In this document: positions 25,001 to 33,616 of the stretch, one piece after another
Position numbering within the stretch: position 1 is the first letter of the stretch
Layout of the letters: the number at the start of each line of letters is the position of its first letter
DNA from: Lamellibrachia columna
Lineage: Eukaryota; Annelida; Polychaeta; Sabellida; Siboglinidae
Length of the DNA stretch: 64,000 nt
Reading direction: 5' to 3'
Assembly (NCBI GenBank): GCA_963662155.1
Contig: OY759266.1
Coordinates: forward strand, 6,623,026-6,687,025
Program-made: the position numbers and the translations under genes
Notes under the pieces: model-generated
The model's input: only the letters and a program-made list of their open reading frames with translations
Told to the model about the DNA's origin: nothing
Database searches by the model: none

Positions 25001-27616
25001 GCTCTAGTCCTACTATTATATTTGTGAAAGAGATCTAAGTACTTTAACCAAAGTATTTTTCAATACTTAGCAAACAGGTAATAATATATTGTATACCTGG
25101 TAGTGCATATTGTATACCTGGTAGTGCATATTGTATACCTGGTAGTGCATATCTCGTAAACCGGCATTATACACCATTTCCAAAGCAGATTCATAAATAC
25201 TGTGTAACTTCCTTCCACAGGTTTCAATCTGTTCGAGATAGGAGAGACAACATTATGACACAAATTGTTGTTGAAATACTCTAGTCATAGGGTACTGTAT
25301 CAGATACCTTATCATTTTTGGTGTTGGCATTTTATGGCCCCTGCTTTTAGGCTTTGGGATAGTGATGGTTTTAGGCTGACGTTGGATGCAAAACATTGCT
25401 ACAGCTGCACAGACAACCTTCATTGCTTGGACATCTAACATAGACTACCTTAGTCCAGTTTAATACAACCTAATGTAAAACAGCCTAAAAATCTCATTGC
25501 CAGGACTTAGTAATGTAGGTTTGCTTTGTTATTCTCTGGTGTTTATAACATTACAGGTGTATATCTTGAGGAATATACTCATGGATCGGAGTAGCACTGT
25601 GTGAGACCTTCAGTCGACAGGACCAGGGTTCAAATCCTCTTGATGACATTTCAAAGCTTGTGCAATTTTGTTCAGTCCACATTGCCTCAGTTCACTCAGC
25701 TGTATAGCATGAATAGCTTTCATGCAGTAATTGCAGCAAGGTTGAATGCTTCCCAGAGAAGTCGAGTTGGTGTTGGAATGAACATGTCTGCCAGGGGTGA
25801 AATGTAAATCACTTTGAGCAGTTCTACAGAGTGCATACCTTGCTATGTAAGAACATTTTTATATAGAGCATATTGGATATACCTACAACCCCTTGGAGTG
25901 AGGCTGGGCTTACCTATCATTAGGGAATAATATTCCAAGCAGAATGTTGCCACTTCAGCACACCTGATGTAAATGTTTTGCCGTCCTGTAGACGATTGTG
26001 TCACCAGGTGGTGGGTGTTAGTGGCTGGTGCTGCTGGAATCGTTATCTGTTATGTTTACAAAACTTCTACAATTCATTAGTTCTAGGCAGAATATGGCAG
26101 TTATAGAACAGGTCCAATTCATATTGTATATTTAAACAACCTTTTAAGATCAAATTGACATTAATTTTAACTTAGATTCTTTCAGCAGACACATCACATG
26201 TCCAGTGATTGTCTGCAATTTGCCATCAGTCAAATCAAACTGGCATCTTTAAGGCATCGATGACTAACTCCATTTCCAGTGCTTTTTCCCCAGCCAGTTA
26301 CAGGTGATGGTGTTTTATCATATGTTCAGGTGCTGGGATGTGCTAGTAGATTTGCCATTGTCAACTGCTTATTGATATGTTGTACGATTTGCAAATACCA
26401 CCATTGTTTTGTTTATGTCAGTTGCAGCCTGTTCAACAAACACACAAATAGTAAATTGTGTGACATTAATATTATTACATAAAGTGTGTGTGCACGCACA
26501 CATGCATTTAAATTCACACATTTATGTATGTGCGTGTATTCGTGCGTGTCCACAAAATATATGTACACATACACTGTACATATACATTTGTTTCATGACG
26601 TGTACACAGGTCAGAATTGGTAAGAGACATTTGTATTTTAGGATGTTGGTTTACCGTGGTTTTAATCTGTGTTGTTATTGTGTGGTGGGTTAATGTTTTG
26701 TTTAGTTTTGTTTGTCTCTTGCAGGGCGTCACATGCTTCAGCTTCCCTGGGAAGACTCCACCAGGACTACCACCTACAAACACCTAGCGACAGTCCCCGA
26801 GCACCCCACAGACACACCCCTGGCAGGGTGGTAGGGCAATCCGTTACACCCCACAGAATACCAGTAGGCATTGTAATATCGCCTGGGATCTCAGCTGCCC
26901 TCGGAGGGAAGACAGCGTGTGTCCCTAGGGTTCAGGGACGCCACAACAGTGACAGAGGGAAGGTCAACTTTAGATTGACCAAGAAAGGTTGCTGTGACAA
27001 GGTCAACGAGAGGCACCCTTGGGCAGATAATCTGCTGCTCCTGCCAGGAAGCACCCAGCCTGTTAGAATGGAACTGGGACAGTTTCCCAGTCCTGTAACA
27101 GCTCCAAGTGGAAGCCACACTGAAGGCGTCAGAGACAGGCTTGGTGTCAAGAATGTCACTGAAGGTGTCAGTGACAGGCTTGGTGTCAAGACTAGTGGGA
27201 AACACAGTGGCTTGGAGCAGCAAAACACACACCAGGTGGCGCCATTGTTCATTGAATGTGACAGCCGGTACGTCCGCAGACTTGACTACTTTTGTCCCCC
27301 ACACACCGAGGCCTACAGCAATATTGCAGCTAGAAATGCTGCATGCAACACCAGCCACATGGCCAACCATGCTAGGTTTGACCCAAGGAAGTCTCCTCTC
27401 GCTGGGAATGGATTACTCAAGCAATCAAGGGTGCAACCAATGGCAAAGTCTCAGTATGAAAATCACATTGACTCTGACCAGAGAAAATGTATCACCTTTG
27501 ATAATGTTGCATACCAGGATGACAGTGCGTCGTATGCCAAGAAGACACATTGTCCTTTAGTGCTAGAAGGAACAGCTGGACATTACAACAGGCACATTAA
27601 TAGCACAAATCTGTGA
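911..27616 (+). CDS. Large transmembrane cadherin, cadherin-23-like (5'-partial, 23 exons)
   Basis: C-terminal part of a calcium-dependent adhesion receptor. Exons by GT/AG sites and unbroken phase: 911-1087, 1900-2158, 2577-2861, 3443-4006, 4374-4474, 5018-5128, 5432-5615, 6191-6285, 6843-6983, 7753-7861, 8587-8850, 10003-10151, 12782-12953, 13983-14126, 14873-15006, 15505-15711, 16401-16489, 17825-17923, 18529-18597, 19013-19204, 19979-20110, 21656-21757, 26725-27616. They join into about 1556 codons without a stop. Repeated ATDRD, LDRE and DxNDxxP motifs are the cadherin signature. About ten EC repeats, a membrane-adjacent domain, one TM helix and a cytoplasmic tail follow in order. No initiator or signal peptide is visible, so the start lies upstream. 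The CDH23/PCDH15 relationship is inferred from the membrane-proximal layout; other long cadherins remain possible. Confidence 0.85.
4374..10151 (+). CDS. Cadherin exons 5-12: EC repeats
   Basis: Exon 5 (4374-4474) could end at 4480 instead; both choices keep frame, but gtgagg at 4475 is the better donor. Exon 6 has TLDRETEDEY. Exon 7 starts VTVQVADINDNLPQF. Exon 8 has GILDHELRD. Exon 9 has VVDVNDNAPVF and exon 10 VSDTDAGLNG. Exon 11 (8587-8850) contains a degenerate linker, EGADDKPYF. Exon 12 ends TAKTK with no DxND into exon 13. Repeats in this stretch are less canonical than in exons 1-4. Introns hold SINE, CR1 and dispersed-repeat copies. Confidence 0.8.
4800..4965 (-). mobile_element. tRNA-derived SINE, 5' part
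   Basis: On the - strand: A-box-like TAGTTTAGTGGTTATAATG, then GTTTAAATCCTCTTGCTGCC and gcttgtgcaattttgttt, homologous to 25620-25700. A short duplication of ggtaaacaaaattgcac is present. Lies in cadherin intron 5. Confidence 0.65.
6530..6811 (+). mobile_element. Truncated CR1 LINE 3' fragment
   Basis: Opposite in strand to the full copy. Shares gactcgataagccaatggct and the end gcaatcttgttaaatctta. The coding part is decayed. Lies just before cadherin exon 9 (6843). Confidence 0.7.
7250..7350 (+). mobile_element. Short CR1 LINE 3' fragment
   Basis: gttggactcaataaaccaat followed by a gtcc-acttgccatctt block matches the 3' UTR of the full CR1 copy. It is strongly diverged. Confidence 0.5.
7524..7615 (+). 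mobile_element. SINE 3' fragment
   Basis: ggactaccaggggatgaagt and aaagcgctttgaacagtccc match the tail of the same SINE family. Confidence 0.55.
8424..8545 (+). mobile_element. SINE 3' part
   Basis: ggctgaatgcttcccagaga through gtaaagcactttgagcagtc to gcgctatttaagaac matches the body and tail of the 25.6-kb copy. Ends 40 bp before exon 11. Confidence 0.65.
9045..9990 (+). repeat. Dispersed ~0.95 kb repeat, copy A
   Basis: Uninterrupted copy of the family seen at 32765-33798 plus 38272-38335. It lies in cadherin intron 11 and ends only about 12 bp before the acceptor of exon 12 (10003), so it supplies part of that intron's 3' end. No terminal inverted repeats or reading frame were recognised. 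Confidence 0.8.
10505..10548. repeat. (TA)n microsatellite in the hAT element
   Basis: Alternating TA run, followed by atgcatgcaacatacatac; it is preceded at 10437-10480 by a CA/CG-rich acgcacgc tract. Confidence 0.9.
10848..11200 (-). repeat. LINE 3'-end fragment within the hAT element
   Basis: Starts with (AAT)n followed by ttggcgcc, the reverse complement of the tail seen at 49745-49785. The following 300 bp resemble 47765-47980. It is probably a nested, truncated non-LTR copy. Confidence 0.5.
11379..12063. repeat. 49-bp minisatellite inside the hAT element
   Basis: About 14 copies of a 49-bp unit (core tctcatgtctcagctcgtac, then acgtggcacagcatggca). On the - strand the unit encodes the transposase segment AMLCHVYELRHE, so the array was amplified from coding sequence. 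Since 49 is not a multiple of three, each added copy shifts frame. Confidence 0.9.
12782..15711 (+). CDS. Cadherin exons 13-16: last EC repeats
   Basis: Exon 13 (VRITVAASQS...VYEVEVRENVAPP) reads as the start of an EC repeat without a calcium linker before it. Exon 14 has GLFNIDNNTGELW and LDHETAARY. Exon 15 restores a linker, VSDENDNVPQF. Exon 16 (VTDADDGDNS to QVTIK) finishes the last EC. The repeat assignment is mine from motif spacing; a structure prediction would settle the number of ECs. Confidence 0.78.
13188..13245. repeat. (TA)n/(CA)n microsatellite
   Basis: tatatatatatatatatatat followed by catatatacacacacacat in cadherin intron 13. Confidence 0.9.
14131..14600. repeat. Two-copy 235-bp tandem duplication
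   Basis: 14131-14365 and 14366-14600 appear near identical (gttcactaattgtcactaca through aaactgggcatttataattt). The first copy begins 5 bp after the donor of cadherin exon 14. Confidence 0.92.
16401..19100 (+). CDS. Cadherin exons 17-20: membrane-adjacent domain
   Basis: Exons 17, 18, 19 and the start of 20 join as VVLMLPDQRAVMVAGL, then SWQVRVEKLEPHV, SDLYFYAVDNNS and LKNLFRWNEIREVKPVG. There is no cadherin motif here. The spacing (short hydrophobic strand, an arginine-rich helix, a D-LYFYAVD strand, then an LF-W-EVKPV end just before the membrane) resembles the ferredoxin-like membrane-adjacent domain of cadherin-23 and protocadherin-15. That resemblance is from memory of the family and is inference. 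Confidence 0.6.
16864..17440. repeat. Diverged ~170-bp internal repeats
   Basis: gggggtcccatgccaatttt with taatatctga (16890) recurs as gggggctcccatgcaaaatt with taaatatctga (17255). The blocks at 17171 and 17338 (cc-a-aaggagtaa...) also repeat. Old tandem units within cadherin intron 17; no other feature seen. Confidence 0.5.
19013..27616 (+). CDS. Cadherin transmembrane helix and cytoplasmic tail (exons 20-23)
   Basis: The helix MVMIVLACLVLCGSVLGI followed by LILVLT lies at about 19125-19196 in exon 20, followed by DRE. Exons 21 and 22 give a polar tail (KPSNHDNDTATSRQ; IEDAVSIDSDSHQ). The terminal exon 26725-27616 adds 296 residues, rich in Ser, Arg, His and Pro, with a short internal repeat (VTEGVSDRLGVK-like). 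The protein ends -STNL at 27602-27613, a class I PDZ-ligand pattern (T at -2, L at 0). No catalytic domain is visible in the tail. Confidence 0.8.
19226..19402. repeat. 21-bp minisatellite
   Basis: About eight copies of catacacgcatgcacgcaag-g, 20 bp downstream of the donor of cadherin exon 20. All overlapping open frames in this stretch come from the repeat. Confidence 0.9.
19655..19850 (+). repeat. Dispersed repeat (copy 1)
   Basis: cggaagagacagtaaaagct, gtctatgccaggggaagtaa and aagatccca are shared with 54785-54860. Probably a LINE or SINE 3' tail. Confidence 0.5.
20111..21655. other. Cadherin intron 21, nothing recognised
   Basis: 1.5 kb of AT-rich sequence. No open frame with a family signature and no array apart from a short TG/CG-rich tract at about 20180-20245. 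Confidence 0.6.
22614..23700. repeat. 27-bp minisatellite (about 40 copies)
   Basis: Unit core ttgacattgattttagttg then tagtactg. The unit is nine codons long, so frames stay open on both strands for hundreds of codons, but no coding signature is present. A variant unit (aatgttgaaatttattttag) recurs at about 22645, 22945 and 23050. Lies in cadherin intron 22. Confidence 0.95.
24231..24560. repeat. 47-bp minisatellite
   Basis: Six to seven copies of cttgtccaggttgatggtgt then tgggagtagccacataacctcacaac. Intronic. Confidence 0.9.
25085..25150. repeat. 21-bp tandem repeat
   Basis: Three copies of attgtatacctggtagtgca-t. Confidence 0.85.
25568..25862 (+). mobile_element. tRNA-derived SINE
   Basis: A B box, GGTTCAAATCC, at about 25627 and an upstream A-box-like gtagcactgtgtgag form a tRNA-like head. 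The body continues gcttgtgcaattttgttcag and gaatgcttcccagagaagtc, and the tail is cactttgagcag ... gctatgtaagaacattttt. Lies in cadherin intron 22. Confidence 0.7.
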
Positions 27617-28400
27617 GAGGCTGTCAAACTTCATTTATTTAGGTATTTCCAGTTTAATCCAAGAATCATCTGAACTTCTAATATTATTTTCCGTAGGTGT
27701 CACATATAGAATAAGCTACATTGCTTTGCTGTGAATGCTTCAAGAAGCTGGAGTTTAATATATGCTGCTGTTCTCATTGTGTGATAGTGTAACTGCTGTG
27801 CAACCTGTTAGTGTGCGACTCTGTGGACAACCAGCAGTACATTATCTTCTTTGAAACATCACAAAGGTGCAGCATCAGTCCAAATGGAAGTCTATAATTC
27901 CATTTGGATGGTGCTGTATTTCCCTGTTAACATGGATTTAAAATGTGATACCAATTGGACAGACTCAGTTTATTTACATTAACCATTTTTAATGTCTGTT
28001 TCTTGTAACATAAACATACTTTGTTTTATCATGAAACAATGGGTCTCACGATTATGCCATATCACTGTAATAATGAGTTCACACAGATTTATTCAATCAT
28101 TGTTTTATTTAGTAAAATACCTGGGATGAAAATTGAGTATTATGAAGTTCTAACAGTATTAGTTAAATGGCACAGACATGTTAAGCTGTATTAATTAATT
28201 AAGCAGCATTTGATCTGTTCAGTTGTGGTTCAGAAGAATTAATTGTACATATGCTATATATTTTAGATTTACAAAGTTGCTACAAACGTCCACATTCCGT
28301 GTTCACAATGTTTAGAAATGAGTTTGTATATCACTTGTGCATGAATGTTCTTGATAATAAATTCATGTTCTTGATAATAAATTGTAAGTGTATAATCTGA
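27617..28400 (+). other. Probable 3' UTR of the cadherin gene
   Basis: No reading frame follows the stop at 27614-27616. The first AATAAA hexamers in a plausible place are at 28356-28361 and 28376-28381, inside a direct duplication of ttgataataaattcatg-like sequence. The exact cleavage site is unknown. Confidence 0.5.
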
Positions 28401-30200
28401 TAAGGTGGATAAGATAGGATCAACAGGTGGATCACTTGAAAAACTTACATCAGCTATTTACAAAGTATAACAGCATATATCCATATTATATTATTTATTA
28501 CAAGTATAATATACAATAAAATGACACAGTTACAATCATTATTTTATCGTACTCTTGAAATAATAATTAAATATCAACATTTGCTATATAACTATTTGCT
28601 ATGTATAACGCTGCAGCTAATTATGTTGAAACAAATTAGTCAAAACAACTTATTTGCATGTATTAACTTGGCCTAACGGAAACATGACATTACAGTGCAC
28701 TTTTACAATGATGCCATTGTCATGTACAGGTGTTGTCATTCACTTATGGGACGTTTGATTAAATGTACATTGCCTAGCTGTGATATGTTTTTACACACTT
28801 GTTCTACTCTCTGATAATTGCATCAGAAACAATATACATAACAATGTCATTATTAAAGCTATTTTAAGGCACATTGAAATGGGTAAATGTGTCTGGTACC
28901 AATAAATTTATCAATGGTCATGAATATAGTGCCATCTGAACTCTCAATACAAGAACATGTATGCTCTGGTTGAGTGTTTGGGCCCCATGCTACATTTGTA
29001 GTAATATTTAGGATATATATCTACTCCACACAGACTTCACATTGACACAGCAGGGATCAAAATTCAACTGCCACATTTACATGTTATAAACTAGTACCAT
29101 AAAATAATACAATACACAAATAATAGTAAACGTACATCATTGAAAAATACAAAACACATGTAGTTATGCTTAAGATAATAGTTAGACAATGAACAATAAT
29201 GGTCTTTGGTAAGCCAGAGTTTCTTCCTGTGATACAAGAACTTATACATTAATACAAACTACTTGATAAGTAATAAATTAATGCTTTGAACAAAGCACAC
29301 ACAAACAAAAGAACAAGGTTATACTGTTGATGCTAGGTCACTACCAAATTTAAAGTTGGTGCTAATTAAACTAATGCTAGATATATAAACAAAACACACT
29401 TTACTACTACTCCTCAGTACAATGAGCTGTGGAATGGCTAACCAAGGTTACAACTGGCCATACTGCTCAGTAAAAAACACTATTCAGTTTGCTTATAGCA
29501 AAATTATCTATAAAATTTCTGTGTCATGGAATTAATTTAAAGCTATACCGACAGAAAAGTTGACAAAAAAAATTTACGTGTCCGAGTAATTATATTGACT
29601 GGTTTTATATTATATCTTTTATAAAAAATTAACAACATTTGCACTGAAACAAATATGAAAAAGTCTGCAAAAAGATGCAGGTATGCTTTGTCTGTCAGAA
29701 TTCCCCATTGTCATACAAAAAACCATCAGGTTTGCAAGGCAGTGCAGCTTCAAGTAAATGCCAACAAATTCCACAATTTTGTCCGATCACATATTTGTTC
29801 TATTCTTGACCTTGAAGTTCTCGATTCTTTTAGCATAGCATCAGCCTCAATGATGTCGCCTGTCTCTGTTCTGCAACTGAGAAGGAAGACGACAAGTACT
29901 GTCAAGTACTTGGTGTCACTGCACAAAAGATATAAATAAATTACAAGACAGACTGAATATATCCTGTTATGTCTCTGTTTCTGGTCTACCAACCGAAGTA
30001 AGATTATATTTATGATATGCATGAATGTTGAGTATTGAAAAATAAAGGAACTGTTAAAAAAAGAAAAACTGTTTTGAAAGCATGGTACTGTCATTGAGTT
30101 ATTGCTAAACTTCAGATAATTTCCTTTTTAAAAGTATTACAATATAGAACGTCAGTGACAGGACGGGAAGATTGTTCCATGTAAATATAATACAAGAAGA
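28400..30200. other. Intergenic region between convergent genes
   Basis: About 1.8 kb of AT-rich sequence separates the two poly(A) signals. I see no exon, tRNA or repeat array here. The short open frames (for example around 29655-29939) have no family signature and unbiased codon use. Confidence 0.5.
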
Positions 30201-30223
30201 AATTAAGTGAAGTGAAGTAGTGC

Positions 30224-30229
30224 TTTATT
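30224..30229 (-). promoter_or_regulatory. Poly(A) signal of the SVEP1-like gene
   Basis: AATAAA on the - strand, about 160 nt beyond the stop codon at 30391, followed by GCACTACTTCACTTC. It is the first such hexamer downstream of the last exon. Confidence 0.5.
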
Positions 30230-30390
30230 TAGACACATAACAATAACATAAATTGCAATCATACATACATACAATACCATGACAATTTCAAATAAGAAAA
30301 TTAATTATTGATCACTATTGTAGGAGTGATCAGTGTTGCATCAATGTTGTAGTCGTAATGTCTTGCAGTTTTGATTGGATAAGCTGTTGA

Positions 30391-32075
30391 TCAAGCTCTG
30401 ACTATTTGCTGTATTTCTTCAGCTCTTAGAAGAAACCAGATATAATTGAGGCAAGACACAAGTATTGTACTTACTGAACTGGTCCAGTTCCAAGGATCAG
30501 GGTCTACTCTGACGGAGAGAGGAGGGCGTGTGGGGTAGCGGTAGTTGTACATGGTCTGGTCGTAGGGTTGGGGCGTCACCATCCTGGCTCTGCGGAACGA
30601 CGGTTGGTCAGACGGGGTGGTGTCCAACACCTTCTTTGGTTTGACAGTCTTCCTGATACACATGTAACAATGACATCGGGTCCAGTAGTGCTGCTGGTTG
30701 AGACTGTTATGTCTGTTGATGGTGCTATTCTAGTAGTTCAACTTAGATGATTACGAAGAATCATAAAAAGGATAGACTAAATCATATGACTTATCGGTAC
30801 ACACTTGCCAAATTGAAATACTTCATACATCATGACATCCCAGTTGGCGTAAACTGGCAAAACTGGTTAATTTCAACAAGTGCAGACCTACCACATCATA
30901 ATATGAATTTCACGTATACAATATGGATTTTGGGGATTTATTCAAATGGAAACATTTTGATAAAGTACATACTTTTTGTGTTCATCAGAAAGTATAACAT
31001 TGAATGACAAACTTATAGCAATAAAAGAGGGCAAGTATGCATTATTTCTCCTAAAACACTTGAGTTTAAGCAGATTTCCTACAAAACCAATTGTTTGCAG
31101 ATTTTGTTTGATGTATGTATATTTCATAGCCTGACAGATGGCGCCACTCAATTGGAATATGAATACTATAGGCAGTTAACAAATGAACATTTTTATATGG
31201 ATTTGTACAGCTTCAAAAATATGTCAAAAACATGTCAGGTCTGCAAGTGCGTCCACTAGGATGTTTCTGCTGCAAATGATAGAATTAATCAAATGGTTAC
31301 TAATCATGTGACTTTAGGAAACGTGTGTAAAATACAGATCTACAAGCCAGTTGACTTACTTAACAGCAATAAATGCAACGAGACCAATGATGACAAAGAC
31401 AGCAGCTAGAGATCCAGCGACGGTGACGGCCACAAGAGAATTGTCTAATGGGGCTGCAAAGGAAATGTAACAAATAATGCAAAATAAATGGCAAAGGGGT
31501 GTGTTGGGGCCATAAGGCCTTCTAGATGAAGGTTACATTATGACTTACTTGGCTAACTATGCAGGCAGACAACAGTATGTCTAGGAGTCCTGTAATATGT
31601 ATGATTCAAAAGGGAATTTAAGAGTTGACAATATAACATTTGTGGTGGATATATATTGCTTCATCTCTGCCAAAAAAATAGAGATGGATTATTAAAGATG
31701 ATAACTGTAGGAAGACACTAAGGAAGAAGACCAAGAGGAAGAAAATAATAAGGAATTAATATCCTTGATAGATTGAAAGAAGCAAAAACATACACAGAAA
31801 TGGAACATCTGGCAGAATAGAGGAAAATGAACCAGGGCTTTTCAGAAGACTTGAGGGTTTTTTGTTATTATAAATAGATGCTGACTTGAGGATGTCTCAG
31901 ATATTCTATAGTTTATCACAAATAAAATATAATATATACAGTCCTGCATTCTTAGACATCCTACCTTTCTTCTCACACCGGTCACCTTCATAGCCTCGCT
32001 TACAGAAGCAGCTGAGAATGCCATTGCGACTGGCACTACACACACCTTCATTGTCGCAGTAGTCCACACACGGAT
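30391..32075 (-). CDS. Last EGF, transmembrane helix and cytoplasmic tail of the SVEP1-like protein
   Basis: Exon 31965-32075 is an EGF ([13 protein letters not shown] to [10 protein letters not shown]). Exon 31360-31453 holds the helix [20 protein letters not shown] followed by AFIAVK. The terminal exon starts [11 protein letters not shown] (stop transfer), then [18 protein letters not shown]. The frame stops at 30391. A gtaagt after WTSS (30474 leftwards) could be a donor to a further exon, but I found none and a poly(A) signal lies just below, so read-through to the stop is preferred. Confidence 0.75.
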
Positions 32076-33534
32076 CTGTGTCAATAACACAACACAAGTC
32101 AGATGTTGATATAAAAAGTCAAAGTGAAGTACTGTATTCGACCTATTTAACGGTGTCGCAATCTGGTGTTAAACAGTTGGAACCACTTTTCAGTTCTACA
32201 CTAGTCACCAAATGACCACACTAGTGTTAATTAAACAGTTACCTTATTGTCTACAGAAAAGGTTGGTGTATGCTTATAAAACAGATTCCCTGATATTTTT
32301 CCATGGCCCGATTTTTTTTTGTACTGTACGCTTATTTGGTCAAATACGATATGTTTATTAGTAGGGAAAATTTAAGCTTTATCCAGCACACTGTTTTGGG
32401 AATGTTGTCAAAAAGAAATGAGGGCTCTATGACTTGTGCCAGGCCTGACACTGAGCACATACAATGTCTCTCCAACATGGAGTTCTTCAAGCCCACATTT
32501 CAACATACAAAGCAGTGCTGCATAGCTAAGTACGTTTGCAAAATAATGTATTATTGGAATGAGAATCACCATCTGTACACACTGAAGCTAGGATTTCTAG
32601 GGCTTCGTATGGCATGGAGTGATGTTTTGGAATGAAACGAACCTACTAAGGTATCTGGGGTGGCTAACGTGTCAGTTAATTTTTTTTTTCTCATAACATG
32701 CATCGAAATACTGAACTGAATGTCGACACCACAAATAATCACCTGGCACTAACGTCGTATTTCCCCAATCCATCCTTTAAAAAAACAATCCTTTTGGAAA
32801 TCCCCCCGACTTCTTGGAAACATTGACGATGTTTCCACAGTAACGATCACGTGTGATTCAATCTTCGAACCAGTGAAAATTAATTCACCGTGAACAAAGA
32901 ACATTACTGTGATTTCAGTACACATCAGTATTATATCTACCTAACCAAATCAAGTTCTTAAACTGGCAAATATCAGCTGTAACGTAGTTTATTGTGCCTT
33001 TGAAGCAATGACGGAAATGGCGAGCAGATGTGACCTGGTGACCCCACCAGATAACGGGCCAGTCAAAATTATTGTAAACCCACCCAGATGGTTGATGTAA
33101 CCTGATATTGTAAACGACAATACAAATTCAAGGGCCATTGTGGCGACAAATTAAGTGGACATGTCAATATTAGAAATGGCCATTATGTTGTCAACAATAC
33201 ATAAAAAGCCAGTGAAAAAACGTCACGTTTAAAGCATGATACGCATGATATTGACATTTCTGCTATTACTAACAACCAGGAAACATTACCTAATTCATAT
33301 TTTTTAAAACTACACTTACTATGCTGAAATGCAGCATATGAAATTAACGTATCCGTGAGCAAAATCACACAGTATCATTGAACGAATGGTAGAGGGGTTG
33401 TCTAAAAAATTTTTTTTTTACCTTTTGGCTGTGATTAAAAATTCTGCTTAAATCTTCCTGGTCCTGTAGCTTCTGTATTTTGTTTATGTTAACCAAAATA
33501 GTTTGTGGGATCATCAGTGACACTGTCATACTTA

Positions 33535-33616
<82 letters not shown>

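Noticed and set aside
26279..26693. Frames upstream of the last cadherin exon
   Set aside because: They do not carry phase from exon 22 and run through the pyrimidine tract before the acceptor at 26724.
29655..30094. Small frames on both strands in the intergenic region
   Set aside because: No family similarity, no splice context, and a position beyond both poly(A) signals.
30391..30475. Extra terminal exon after a gtaagt donor in the SVEP1-like tail
   Set aside because: No downstream acceptor-exon pair was found before the AATAAA at 30224-30229; left as an alternative only.
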